Both the position numbers and the translations under genes were made by a program. Under the pieces are notes generated by a model, which was not told where the DNA came from, ran no database searches, and worked only from the letters and a program-made list of their open reading frames with translations. Shown piece after piece: positions 20,363-28,910 of a stretch of DNA of 64,000 nt. Source of the DNA: Streptomyces griseoloalbus. GTDB taxonomy: Bacteria; Actinomycetota; Actinomycetes; Streptomycetales; Streptomycetaceae. The DNA is taken from NCBI GenBank assembly GCA_014650015.1, contig BMUD01000017.1, positions 62,001 to 126,000 on the forward strand, given 5' to 3'. The stretch's first letter is position 1; every line of letters begins with the position of its first letter.

Positions 20363-21454
20363 CTACCCCACCACGCGGCCGTTCAGCACCACCCGGCGCG
20401 GATCCGTCAGGACCCGGACGTCCGCCCTGGGGTCGGAGGCGTAGACCACGAGGTCCGCGGGGGCACCCTCCTCCAGGCCGGGGCGGCCGAGCCACGCGCG
20501 GGCCGCCCAGGTACCGGCGGCCAGGGCCTCGACGGGCGGTATGCCGGCCCTGGTCAGTTCCACGACCTCGTCGGCCGCCAGGCCGTGCGGGAGGGTGCCG
20601 CCGGCGTCCGTGCCGACGAAGACGGGGATGCCGGCGTCGTGGGCGGAGCGCACGGTGTCGTAGCGGCGTGCGTGGAGTCGGCGCATATGGGCCGACCAGC
20701 GCGGGAACCGGGACTCGCCGCCGTCGGCCAGCTCGGGGAAGGTGGCGATGTTGACCAGGGTGGGGACGATCGCGACGCCTCGTTCGGCGAAGAGCGGGAT
20801 GGTGTCGTCGGTCAGGCCCGTCGCGTGCTCGACGCAGTCGATGCCGGCCTCGACCAGGTCCCGCAGGGAGTCCTCGGCGAAGCAGTGCGCGGTGACGCGG
20901 GCGCCCAGGCGGTGCGCCTCGGCGATGGCCGCCTCGACGGCGCCGCGCGGCCAGCAGGCCGACAGGTCGCCCAGATCGCGGTCGATCCAGTCGCCGACCA
21001 GCTTCACCCAGCCGTCGCCGCGCCGGGCCTCCCGGGCGACGTACGCGACCAGGTCGTCGGGCTCGATCTCCCAGGCGTAGCCCCTGATGTAGCGGCGGGT
21101 GCGGGCGATGTGCCGGCCGGCGCGGATGATCTTCGGGAGGTCGTCGCGTTCGTCGATCCAGCGGGTGTCGGAGGGCGAGCCCGCGTCGCGCAGCAGCAGG
21201 GCGCCGGCGTCGCGGTCGGTGAGCGCCTGTTTCTCGGCGACCTCCCCGGGAACCGCGCCGTGCCGGTCGAGGCCCACATGGCAGTGGGCGTCGACCAGCC
21301 CGGGCAGCACCCAGCCGTCGACGGTCCGGATGTCGCGGGCGCCGGCGGGACGGTCGTAGGAGATCCGGCCGTCGACCACCCACAGTTCGTCGCGGACCTC
21401 GTCCGGGCCGACGAGGATCCGCCCCTTCACGTGCAGCACGGCGCGTTCGCTCAT
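20363..21454 (-). CDS. Amidohydrolase family protein (metal-dependent hydrolase)
   Basis: A 363-residue amidohydrolase-superfamily enzyme. Metal-binding motifs are visible: the first-strand DAHCHVG motif (VLPGLVDAHCHVG), a Lys in GDGWVKLVGDWID, His in RVTAHCFAED and CVEHATGLTDD, and the last-strand Asp in VFVGTDAGGTLPHG. The substrate is unknown; imidazolonepropionase- or prolidase-type hydrolases share this layout. It follows an amino-acid-type ABC transporter by 21 bp on the same strand, so it may act on the imported compound. The ATG at 21454 is chosen; a GTG three codons upstream (21463) is an alternative. Confidence 0.85.
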   Translation of the reverse strand: MSERAVLHVKGRILVGPDEVRDELWVVDGRISYDRPAGARDIRTVDGWVLPGLVDAHCHVGLDRHGAVPGEVAEKQALTDRDAGALLLRDAGSPSDTRWIDERDDLPKIIRAGRHIARTRRYIRGYAWEIEPDDLVAYVAREARRGDGWVKLVGDWIDRDLGDLSACWPRGAVEAAIAEAHRLGARVTAHCFAEDSLRDLVEAGIDCVEHATGLTDDTIPLFAERGVAIVPTLVNIATFPELADGGESRFPRWSAHMRRLHARRYDTVRSAHDAGIPVFVGTDAGGTLPHGLAADEVVELTRAGIPPVEALAAGTWAARAWLGRPGLEEGAPADLVVYASDPRADVRVLTDPRRVVLNGRVVG

Positions 21455-21475
21455 ACCCGGCACCCTAGTCAGCCG

Positions 21476-22267
21476 CTAGTCGGACGTGCCCGCCTGGTCC
21501 GTGGTTCCCTCCTCCACGTCCGCCATCGCCGGGTCGAGGAGGCGGGAGAGGAAGTGGCGGGTGCGTTCGTGCCGGGGGTGAGCGATGACCTGCTCGGGGG
21601 CGCCGTCCTCGACGATCACTCCGCCGTCCATGAAGACGACCCGGTCGGCGACCTCGCGGGCGAAGGTCATCTCGTGGGTGACGACCATCATCGTCATGCC
21701 CTCGTTCGCCAGCATCCGCATCACGGCGAGGACGTCGCCGACCAGTTCGGGGTCGAGCGCCGAGGTCGGCTCGTCGAACAGCATCACCTCGGGGCCCATC
21801 GCCAGCGCCCGGGCGATGGCGACACGTTGCTGCTGGCCGCCGGAGAGGGAGGACGGATAGGCGTCCGCCTTCTCGGCGAGGCCCACGCGGGCCAGGTTCT
21901 CGGCGGCGACCTTCGCGGCCTGCGCCTTGCCCCTGCGCAGCACCCGGCGCTGCGGCAGCGTGAGGTTCTCGGTCACGGTGAGGTGCGGGAACAGGTTGAA
22001 CTGCTGGAAGACCATGCCGACACGGCGGCGTGCGGCGTCGATGTCGACGTCCGGGTCGGTGAGTTCCGTACCCCCGACGAAGACCTGGCCCTTGGTGGGC
22101 TCCTCCAGGAGGTTCACGCAGCGCAGCAGGGTCGACTTGCCCGAGCCGGACGGGCCGATCACACAGACGACCTCGCCCTGGCCGATCTCCAGGTCGATGC
22201 CGCGCAGCACCTCGTTGCTGCCGAAGGACTTGTGCAGACCGCTGACGCGGATCTCCGGTCGGCTCAT
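21476..22267 (-). CDS. Amino-acid ABC transporter ATP-binding protein
   Basis: A 263-residue ATPase of the polar-amino-acid (GlnQ/HisP) family. Walker A is GPSGSGKST (residues 38-46), followed by a Q-loop [13 protein letters not shown], the signature LSGGQQQR, Walker [13 protein letters not shown] and H-loop VVTHEM. The ATG overlaps the permease stop (ATGA). It energises uptake through the permease encoded just upstream. Confidence 0.94.
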   Translation of the reverse strand: MSRPEIRVSGLHKSFGSNEVLRGIDLEIGQGEVVCVIGPSGSGKSTLLRCVNLLEEPTKGQVFVGGTELTDPDVDIDAARRRVGMVFQQFNLFPHLTVTENLTLPQRRVLRRGKAQAAKVAAENLARVGLAEKADAYPSSLSGGQQQRVAIARALAMGPEVMLFDEPTSALDPELVGDVLAVMRMLANEGMTMMVVTHEMTFAREVADRVVFMDGGVIVEDGAPEQVIAHPRHERTRHFLSRLLDPAMADVEEGTTDQAGTSD

Positions 22268-23097
22268 CTCACGGCCTCCTGGGCCTTGGCCTCCATGCGG
22301 CGCACGACGAAGCCGAGCGGGATGGTGATCAGCAGGTAGCACAGGCCGGCCACCAGGATCGGCGTGGAGTTGGCGGTCGTGCTGGCCAGGTCCCTGCCGT
22401 ACTTGGACAGTTCGCGCTCCTCCAGGGTGACGCCGAGGAACAGCACCAGCGAGGAGTCCTTGAACAGCAGGACGAGTTCGTTGGTGAGCGGCGGGAGGAT
22501 GATGCGGAAGGCCTGCGGGATGATGATGGAGACCATGGCACGGGCGGGCGAGAAGCCCAGCGAACGGGCCGCCTCCATCTGTCCCTTGGGCACGGCCTGG
22601 ATGCCGGCCCGGATCGTCTCCGCCATGTACGCGGCGGCGACCAGGCCGAGGGCGAGGGCGACCTTGCCGTAGGTGCCGCCGATGATCTCCGTGCCGGGGA
22701 AGGCGAGCGGCACGGCGACGCCGATGAAGATGAAGATCAGCAGGGCCGGCAGGCCGCGGAAGATCTCGATGTAGATGCCGGCCAGCCAGCGGTACGGGCC
22801 GACGGACGACAGCCGCATCAGCGCGATCACCATGCCGAGGGCGAGTCCGACGGCGAAGCCGGTCACCGTGAACAGCACGGTGTTCTTCAGCGCCAGCGTG
22901 ATGACGTCCGGGAACATCTGCCGCGCGATGTCCTTCTGCGCGAACTGGTTCTGCAGCCGGTCCCAGTCGGCCGCGAACGCGAAGGCGATCACGGCCGCGA
23001 CGAAGACGGCGTACTGGATGCCGCGGGACAGGCTGCGCTTCTGACGCCGGGTCAGGCCCTTTTTCTTCGGCTGGAGTCGTGTGTCCGTGTCGGTCAT
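22264..23097 (-). CDS. Amino-acid ABC transporter permease
   Basis: A 277-residue HisM/GlnP-type inner-membrane permease. A basic cytoplasmic N-terminus ([16 protein letters not shown]) precedes about five to six helices. The coupling (EAA) loop appears as [17 protein letters not shown] followed by [17 protein letters not shown]. It lies 4 bp after the binding-protein gene and overlaps the ATPase gene. Only one permease is present, so the channel is probably a homodimer. Confidence 0.93.
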   Translation of the reverse strand: MTDTDTRLQPKKKGLTRRQKRSLSRGIQYAVFVAAVIAFAFAADWDRLQNQFAQKDIARQMFPDVITLALKNTVLFTVTGFAVGLALGMVIALMRLSSVGPYRWLAGIYIEIFRGLPALLIFIFIGVAVPLAFPGTEIIGGTYGKVALALGLVAAAYMAETIRAGIQAVPKGQMEAARSLGFSPARAMVSIIIPQAFRIILPPLTNELVLLFKDSSLVLFLGVTLEERELSKYGRDLASTTANSTPILVAGLCYLLITIPLGFVVRRMEAKAQEAVR

Positions 23098-23101
23098 GGA
23101 A

Positions 23102-23953
23102 TCAGGACGCGGCCGGTGAGGCGGCGGACTCGTCGTACGGGCCGATCCACTGCTCGTACAGCTTCTTGTACGTGCCGTCCGCCTTGGCGTCCGCGATCGC
23201 CTTGTTGATGGCGTCGCGCAGCTCGGTGTTGCCCTTCTTCACCGTGACGCCGTACTCCTCGCCCGTGTCGATCTGCTCGGCGACCTCGAAGGCGGCGGCG
23301 TTGGCCTTGTCCTTCAGCCAGCCCTGGACGACGGGGTAGTCGATGACGACGGCCTTGACCTGGCCGGTGCGCAGGCCGTTGAGGACGGCGTCGGAGGACT
23401 CGAAGGAGACCGGGTCGTAGCCCTGCTTCTTGACGTAGTCCTCGCCGGTGGTCTGCGCCTGGGCGCCGAGCGCGACCTTCTTGGACTTCACGTCGGCGAG
23501 GGAGGTGACCCCGCTCTTCTTGTCGACGAGGACGGCCTGGGTGGCGTTGAAGTACGGGTCGGAGAAGTCGACGTTCTTCTTCCGCTCCTCGGTGATGGTC
23601 ATGCCGGCCGCGGCCAGGTCGCACTCGCCGGAGTTGAGGAAGGCACCGGTCTTGAAGTTCTCGAAGGGCGTGTCGAGGATCTCCTGCTTCACGCCCAGGT
23701 CCTTGGCGACCAGGTCGATCAGCGCGACGTCGAAGCCCTGCACCTTGCCGTCGATCTCCGACTGGAAGGGCGGATAGGGCAGGTGGGTGCAGGTGGTGAG
23801 CTGCCCCGCCTTGACGAGCTCGACACCGCCGGCGGCGGTCTTGGACCCGCTGCCTCCGTCGTCGCTGGAGGTGCAGGCGGTCAGGAGGACCAGTCCGGCC
23901 GTCGCGGTGGTGGCGGCCAGAATGCGGGTCCGGCGGCCGAGGAGCGTCTTCAC
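23102..23953 (-). CDS. Amino-acid ABC transporter substrate-binding lipoprotein
   Basis: A 283-residue family 3 solute-binding protein. A signal peptide with basic start (MKTLLGRRTRILAA) ends in the lipobox LTAC (Cys about 27), so it is a lipoprotein. The mature part has the family blocks GKVQGFDVALIDLVAKDLG, FDFSDPYF-like VDFSDPYFNATQAVLV and EEYGVTVKKGNTELRDAINKA. The GTG at 23953 has a strong ribosome site (aggagg on the minus strand, 23959-23964). It heads the operon binding protein-permease-ATPase-amidohydrolase and has a clear promoter. Confidence 0.94.
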   Translation of the reverse strand: MKTLLGRRTRILAATTATAGLVLLTACTSSDDGGSGSKTAAGGVELVKAGQLTTCTHLPYPPFQSEIDGKVQGFDVALIDLVAKDLGVKQEILDTPFENFKTGAFLNSGECDLAAAGMTITEERKKNVDFSDPYFNATQAVLVDKKSGVTSLADVKSKKVALGAQAQTTGEDYVKKQGYDPVSFESSDAVLNGLRTGQVKAVVIDYPVVQGWLKDKANAAAFEVAEQIDTGEEYGVTVKKGNTELRDAINKAIADAKADGTYKKLYEQWIGPYDESAASPAAS

Positions 23954-23969
23954 GGGGGCCTCCTGTCAG

Positions 23970-23984
23970 GGAACTGTGAGTTCC
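23970..23984. promoter_or_regulatory. Candidate operator: perfect 15-bp inverted repeat at the ABC-operon start site
   Basis: GGAACT-GTG-AGTTCC is a perfect inverted repeat lying between the -10 box (23986-23991) and the ribosome site (23959-23964). It covers the expected transcription start near 23979. The position is typical for a repressor that blocks the promoter. The regulator is not known. Confidence 0.5.
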
Positions 23985-23985
23985 G

Positions 23986-24013
23986 ATTATAAGGAGGGGT
24001 TTGACCGCCTCAA
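23986..24013 (-). promoter_or_regulatory. Sigma-70-type promoter of the amino-acid ABC operon
   Basis: On the minus strand, TTGAGG (24008-24013) and a perfect TATAAT (23986-23991) are separated by 16 bp. The leader would be short, about 26 bp. Such a consensus-like -10 stands out in DNA this GC-rich. Confidence 0.7.
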
Positions 24014-24134
24014 ACCAAACCGATGGCCGCGGGGCCGTCCGGCCTGAGAACCCGGTGGTCGGGCGGCGGCGGGGCGACGGTTTACCCTCGACTGCGTCGT
24101 ACCCGTGCAGTCGCGAAGCAAAGAGAGCACCGCC

Positions 24135-25274
24135 GTGACCCACCTCCTCCTCGACCTGCCCCCGCTGAGCGCCGCGCGTTTCGCCTCGATCGAGGACCGG
24201 GTGGCACGACTGCTGAGCACCGGGCAGGACGTCGTGATCATGCAGGGTGAGGCGCTGCTGCCGCTGGAGGGCGCGATCCGCGCGACCGCAGGTCCGGGCA
24301 CGACCGCGCTGAACGTCATCACGGGCCCCTACGGGCAGACCTTCGGCGACTGGCTGCGGGACTGCGGCGCCACGGTGATCGATCTGGCGGTGCCCTTCCA
24401 CACGGCGGTGACGGCCGGGCAGATCCGGGACGCCCTCGCCGAGCACCCGGAGATCGACTTCGTGTCCCTGGTGCACGCGGAGGCGGCGACCGGGAACACC
24501 AACCCGGTCGCGGAGATCGGTGAGGTGGTGCGCGCGCACGGGGCGCTGTTCTATCTGGACGCGGTGGCGTCGATCGGCGCGGAGCCGGTGCTGCCGGACG
24601 CCTGGGGCGTGGACCTGTGCGTGATCGGGGCGCAGAAGGCGATGGGCGGCCCGGCCGGGGTGTCGGCGGTGTCGGTGAGCGAGCGGGCGTGGGCGCGGAT
24701 GGCCGCCAACCCGCGGGCGCCGCGCCGCTCCTACCTGTCCCTGCTGGACTGGAAGGAGCGCTGGATCGACGGCGGCCGCAAGGCGCTGCTGCACGCACCG
24801 GCACAGCTGGAGATGCTGGCGCTGGAGGCGTGCGTGGAGCGGATCGAGGCGGCGGGCCGGGATGCCGTGATCGCCCGGCACGCGGCGGCCGCGGCGGCGA
24901 CCCGTGCGGGCGCGCTCGCGCTGGGCGGCGGTCTCGGGCCGTACGTCCATGACGCGGCCGAGGCGGCCCCGGTCGCCACGACGCTGCGGGCGCCGTCCGG
25001 CACGGTGGCCGCGGACCTGGTGGCCCGCGCCCTGGCCGCGGACCCGGCCCTTCCGCTGGCCGCCGGCGGCGGCGCCCTCGCCAAGGAGATGATCCGCGTC
25101 AACCACTACGGACCCGCGGCGGACCAGGGCGCGGTGCGCGCGAGCCTGACGGGCCTGGGCACCGCCCTGGCGGACACGGGGCTGACGGTGGACGTGGCGG
25201 CGGCCCTGGGCGCGGCGGAGCAGGCCTGGCGCCGGACCCTGCGGGAGCGTATCGGCGAAGTGGCCGGGGCGTGA
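24135..25274 (+). CDS. Class V PLP-dependent aminotransferase
   Basis: A 379-residue class V (alanine/serine-glyoxylate type) aminotransferase. The PLP lysine is in GAQKAMGGPAG (K168), preceded by LYLDAVASIGAEPV carrying the cofactor-pairing Asp. SLVHAEAATGNTNPVAEIG is a typical family block. The GTG at 24135 is chosen over an in-frame ATG at 24105 because the conserved start LLLDLPPLSAARF follows it. It is divergent from the ABC operon and upstream of ectABCD, separated from ectA by a 350-bp regulatory gap. A link to ectoine is not shown. Confidence 0.85.
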   Translation: MTHLLLDLPPLSAARFASIEDRVARLLSTGQDVVIMQGEALLPLEGAIRATAGPGTTALNVITGPYGQTFGDWLRDCGATVIDLAVPFHTAVTAGQIRDALAEHPEIDFVSLVHAEAATGNTNPVAEIGEVVRAHGALFYLDAVASIGAEPVLPDAWGVDLCVIGAQKAMGGPAGVSAVSVSERAWARMAANPRAPRRSYLSLLDWKERWIDGGRKALLHAPAQLEMLALEACVERIEAAGRDAVIARHAAAAAATRAGALALGGGLGPYVHDAAEAAPVATTLRAPSGTVAADLVARALAADPALPLAAGGGALAKEMIRVNHYGPAADQGAVRASLTGLGTALADTGLTVDVAAALGAAEQAWRRTLRERIGEVAGA

Positions 25275-25626
25275 ATTCAGCGGGATTATCAGAATCCCTC
25301 GCACACATTCTCCTGCGACATTCTTTCACTAATTCCGCGAATACCTTCCGGGGTAGCTTCCCGTCTTCTTCTGCCCGCTTTCCCCGACCCTAAACGCCAC
25401 GATTTCGGGAGCGGGAACCGGCGCGTTCCAGACACGGTCATGAGGGTTGCACAGTTGTGACCGGTTCCACATCGCGCCCGATTCGCACTATATGCACCGT
25501 GCAAATCGGGGCATACGGCGGCGCCGTCGCGCGGACCCGCCCGTACGCGCGATAACACAGATCAAGCCCGCACGTAACCCCGACAGGCGATGCAATTTTG
25601 AATTTACCTCGGTAAGTTCAATTCGC
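25275..25626 (+). promoter_or_regulatory. Control region of the ectoine operon with two inverted repeats
   Basis: This 350-bp gap is distinctly less GC-rich than its surroundings and has no convincing gene. Next to ectA, a near-perfect 20-bp inverted repeat GAATTTACC-TC-GGTAAGTTC spans 25600-25619, just upstream of the ATG at 25627 and over the place expected for a ribosome site, none of which is obvious. Further up, CGATTCGCAC (25479-25488) pairs with GTGCAAATCG (25499-25508) around a possible -10 TATATG (25489-25494) with TTCCAC at 25465-25470. These look like operator and promoter sites for osmotic or nutritional control. Confidence 0.5.
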
Positions 25627-26133
25627 ATGACTGCCGCACAAGCAGACCTGCAAATCGACCGCCCCACCGTGGCGGACGGAGCCGTGCTGTGGCGGATAGC
25701 CAGGGACTCGAAGGTCCTCGACCTGAACTCGTCGTACAGCTATCTGCTGTGGTGCCGCGACTTCGCCGCCACGTCGGCCGTCGCCCGCGACGAGCACGGA
25801 GAACCGATCGGCTTCGTCAGCGGATACCTGCGACCGGACAGCCCGCGCACCCTGCTCGTCTGGCAGGTCGCGGTCGACGAGACGTACCGCGGCCGCGGCC
25901 TCGCCGCCGCCCTGCTCGACGGACTGGTCGCCCGGACCGCCGCCGAGCACGCGGTCGACACCGTGGAGACCACCATCACCCCGGGCAACACCGCGTCCGA
26001 GCGCCTGTTCACCGCGTTCGCGGAGCGTCACGGCGCCCCGCTGGAGCGCGAGGTGCTGTTCGACGCCGGCCACTTCCCCGACGGACCGCACGACCCCGAG
26101 GTCCTGTACCGCATCGGGCCGCTCGCGCACTGA
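25627..26133 (+). CDS. ectA: L-2,4-diaminobutyrate N-gamma-acetyltransferase EctA
   Basis: A 168-residue GNAT enzyme catalysing the second step of ectoine synthesis, acetylation of L-2,4-diaminobutyrate. The acetyl-CoA loop is in VAVDETYRGRGLAAALL. Other typical EctA blocks are DLNSSYSYLLWCRDFA and TTITPGNTASERLF. The ATG at 25627 gives the usual family length; the frame is open further upstream but through the non-coding control region. It begins ectABCD. Confidence 0.95.
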   Translation: MTAAQADLQIDRPTVADGAVLWRIARDSKVLDLNSSYSYLLWCRDFAATSAVARDEHGEPIGFVSGYLRPDSPRTLLVWQVAVDETYRGRGLAAALLDGLVARTAAEHAVDTVETTITPGNTASERLFTAFAERHGAPLEREVLFDAGHFPDGPHDPEVLYRIGPLAH

Positions 26134-26215
26134 CCACGCGGCAGACGCGGCAGGCCCCTCCCCTGACCTTTCCGACTCCCTCTGACCTTCCCACGCCACC
26201 GAGGAGCGATTCGTC

Positions 26216-27487
26216 GTGACCATCACCCAGCCCGACCTCAGCGTCTTCGAGACCCTCGAGTCCGAGGTGCGCAGCTACTGCCGCGGCTGGCCCACCGTCT
26301 TCGACCGCGCGCACGGCAGCCGCATGTACGACGAGGACGGCCATGAGTACCTCGACTTCTTCGCCGGAGCCGGCTCACTCAACTACGGGCACAACAACCC
26401 GGTGCTGAAACGCGCGCTGATCGACTACCTGGAGCGGGACGGCGTCACGCACGGGCTCGACATGTCGACCACGGCCAAGCGGGCGTTCCTGGAGTCCTTC
26501 CAGAACTGGATCCTGCGCCCGCGCGACCTGCCGTACAAGGTCATGTTCCCGGGCCCGACGGGCACCAACGCCGTGGAGTCCGCGCTGAAGCTGGCCCGGA
26601 AGGTGAAGGGGCGCGAGGCGATCGTGTCGTTCACCAACGCCTTCCACGGCATGTCGCTGGGCTCGCTCGCCGTGACCGGCAACGCCTTCAAGCGGGCCGG
26701 GGCGGGCATCCCGCTGGTGCACGGCACGCCGATGCCGTTCGACAACTACTTCGACGGCCAGGTGCCGGACTTCCTGTGGTTCGAGCGGCTCCTGGAGGAC
26801 CAGGGCTCCGGCCTGAACAAGCCCGCCGCCGTGATCGTCGAGACGGTGCAGGGCGAGGGCGGCATCAACGTCGCCCGGCCCGAGTGGCTGCGCGCCCTGG
26901 CCGAGCTGTGCGAACGCCAGGACATGCTGCTGATCGTCGACGACATCCAGATGGGCTGCGGCCGCACCGGCGCCTTCTTCTCCTTCGAGGAGGCCGGCGT
27001 CACGCCCGACATCGTCACGGTGTCCAAGTCGATCAGCGGCTACGGCCTGCCCATGGCGCTGACCCTGTTCAAGCCCGAGCTGGATGTCTGGGAGCCGGGC
27101 GAGCACAACGGCACCTTCCGCGGCAACAACCCCGCCTTCGTCACGGCCACCGCGGCCCTGGAGGCGTACTGGGCCGACGGGGCCGCGATGGAGAAGCAGA
27201 CCCGTTCGCGTGGCGAGCAGGTCGAACAGGCGCTGATCTCCATCACCGAGGAGAACCTCGCCGACGTCAAGGAGTACCGCGGCCGCGGGCTGGTGTGGGG
27301 CCTGGAGTTCCACGACAAGCAGCGTGCGGGCCGGATCGCCCAGCGCGCCTTCGAACTCGGGCTGCTGATCGAGACGTCCGGCCCCGAGAGCGAGGTCGTC
27401 AAGCTCCTCCCGTCCCTGACCATCACCCCGGACGAGCTGGACGAGGGCCTGACCACCCTGGCCCGCGCCGTCCGCGAAACCGCCTGA
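26216..27487 (+). CDS. ectB: L-2,4-diaminobutyrate:2-oxoglutarate aminotransferase EctB
   Basis: A 423-residue class III PLP aminotransferase that makes L-2,4-diaminobutyrate from aspartate semialdehyde, the first step of ectoine synthesis. [20 protein letters not shown] and [15 protein letters not shown] (PLP lysine K271) are clear, as is [19 protein letters not shown]. The GTG start follows gaggagcg at about 26201-26208. Length and motifs match EctB of other actinomycetes. Confidence 0.96.
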   Translation: MTITQPDLSVFETLESEVRSYCRGWPTVFDRAHGSRMYDEDGHEYLDFFAGAGSLNYGHNNPVLKRALIDYLERDGVTHGLDMSTTAKRAFLESFQNWILRPRDLPYKVMFPGPTGTNAVESALKLARKVKGREAIVSFTNAFHGMSLGSLAVTGNAFKRAGAGIPLVHGTPMPFDNYFDGQVPDFLWFERLLEDQGSGLNKPAAVIVETVQGEGGINVARPEWLRALAELCERQDMLLIVDDIQMGCGRTGAFFSFEEAGVTPDIVTVSKSISGYGLPMALTLFKPELDVWEPGEHNGTFRGNNPAFVTATAALEAYWADGAAMEKQTRSRGEQVEQALISITEENLADVKEYRGRGLVWGLEFHDKQRAGRIAQRAFELGLLIETSGPESEVVKLLPSLTITPDELDEGLTTLARAVRETA

Positions 27488-27522
27488 CACACACACCCCA
27501 GCCGAGGAGGCATCGCAACACC

Positions 27523-27921
27523 GTGATTGTCCGTTCGTTCAAGGAGATCGAAGGCACCGACCGGCACGTGAAGTCCGCGTCCGGCACCTGGGAGAGCAAG
27601 CGCATCGTCCTCGCCAAGGAGAGGGTCGGCTTCTCCGTCCACGAGACGATCCTGTACGCGGGTACCGAGACCGACATGTGGTACGCGAACCACATCGAGG
27701 CCGTCGTCTGCACTCAGGGCGACGCCGAGCTGATCGACCGCGAGACCGGGAAGACTTACCACATCACGCCCGGCACCATGTACCTGCTGGACGGCCACGA
27801 GCGGCACACGCTCAAGGTCAAGGAGGACTTCCACTGCATCTGCGTCTTCAACCCGCCCGTGACCGGACGGGAGGACCACGACGAGAACGGCGTCTACCCG
27901 CTGCTCACCGAGGAGGTGTGA
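27523..27921 (+). CDS. ectC: L-ectoine synthase EctC
   Basis: A 132-residue cupin that cyclises N-gamma-acetyl-diaminobutyrate to ectoine. The start [17 protein letters not shown] and the metal-site region [19 protein letters not shown] through [19 protein letters not shown] are characteristic. The GTG at 27523 has a good ribosome site (gaggagg, 27504-27510). Confidence 0.96.
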   Translation: MIVRSFKEIEGTDRHVKSASGTWESKRIVLAKERVGFSVHETILYAGTETDMWYANHIEAVVCTQGDAELIDRETGKTYHITPGTMYLLDGHERHTLKVKEDFHCICVFNPPVTGREDHDENGVYPLLTEEV

Positions 27922-27927
27922 GTCACC

Positions 27928-28824
27928 GTGACCACGACCACGAACGTCACCGATCTCTATCCCACCCGCGGTGCCACCGAGGTGGCGACCCCCCGGCAGG
28001 ACCCGGTCGTCTGGGGCTCCCCGGACACGCCCGGTCCCGTCCCGGCCGGTGACCTGCGGGCGCTGGACCGCGACGGCTTCCTCGCCATCGACCAGTTGAT
28101 CGGGCCGGACGAGGTCGCCGTCTACCGGCGCGAGCTGGAGCGGCTGACCACCGACCCGGCCATCCGCGCGGACGAGCGCTCGATCGTCGAGCCGCAGTCC
28201 AAGGAGATCCGGTCGGTCTTCGAGGTGCACAGGATCAGCGAGGTGTTCGCGAACCTGGTGCGCGACGAGCGGGTGGTCGGGCGGGCCCGGCAGATCCTCG
28301 GCTCGGACGTCTACGTCCACCAGTCCCGGATCAACGTCAAGCCGGGATTCGGAGCCAGCGGTTTCTACTGGCACTCGGACTTCGAGACCTGGCACGCCGA
28401 GGACGGCCTGCCGAACATGCGCACGATCTCGGTCTCGATCGCGCTCACCGAGAACTACGACACCAACGGCGGTCTCATGATCATGCCGGGGTCGCACAAG
28501 ACGTTCCTCGGGTGCGCGGGGGCCACGCCGAAGGACAACTACAAGAAGTCCCTGCAGATGCAGGACGCGGGGACGCCGTCCGACGAGGCCCTGACGAAGA
28601 TGGCCTCGGAGCACGGCATCAAGCTGTTCACCGGCAAGGCCGGCTCGGCGACCTGGTTCGACTGCAACTGCATGCACGGCTCCGGGGACAACATCACGCC
28701 GTTCCCGCGCAGCAATGTGTTCATCGTGTTCAACAGCGTCGAGAACACGGCGGTCGAGCCGTTCGCGGCGCCGGTGCGGCGGCCGGACTTCATCGGGGCG
28801 CGGGACTTCACTCCGGTGAAGTGA
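27928..28824 (+). CDS. ectD: Ectoine 5-hydroxylase EctD
   Basis: A 298-residue Fe(II)/2-oxoglutarate dioxygenase of the PhyH family that converts ectoine to 5-hydroxyectoine. The iron triad is visible as H149-S-D151 in YWHSDFETWH and H250 in CMHGSGDN; the 2-oxoglutarate-binding side lies in FPRSNVFIVFNSVEN. The GTG start is 6 bp after ectC, with aggaggtg overlapping the ectC end. The organism should therefore make both ectoine and hydroxyectoine. A strong terminator follows. Confidence 0.96.
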   Translation: MTTTTNVTDLYPTRGATEVATPRQDPVVWGSPDTPGPVPAGDLRALDRDGFLAIDQLIGPDEVAVYRRELERLTTDPAIRADERSIVEPQSKEIRSVFEVHRISEVFANLVRDERVVGRARQILGSDVYVHQSRINVKPGFGASGFYWHSDFETWHAEDGLPNMRTISVSIALTENYDTNGGLMIMPGSHKTFLGCAGATPKDNYKKSLQMQDAGTPSDEALTKMASEHGIKLFTGKAGSATWFDCNCMHGSGDNITPFPRSNVFIVFNSVENTAVEPFAAPVRRPDFIGARDFTPVK

Positions 28825-28840
28825 GCGCCTGACACATACT

Positions 28841-28884
28841 GCGGGCCGGGCCTCCTCGTGTGGGACAAGGAGGCACCGGCCCGC
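28841..28884. terminator. Bidirectional terminator after ectD
   Basis: GCGGGCC (28841-28847) pairs with GGCCCGC (28878-28884), enclosing a second stem GCCTCCT/AGGAGGC. It sits between convergent ectD and the class V aminotransferase, 16 bp after the ectD stop. Confidence 0.8.
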
Positions 28885-28910
28885 TGGCGTGTGCCGGACC
28901 GGGAGGGCGT

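Noticed and set aside
25289-25558. Minus-strand 89-aa frame upstream of ectA
   Set aside because: Poor codon bias in the AT-richer control region, no ribosome site and no recognisable domain.
25571-25600. Possible GlnR box (GTAAC) near ectA
   Set aside because: Only one half-site-like GTAAC is seen; a spaced second half-site is not convincing.
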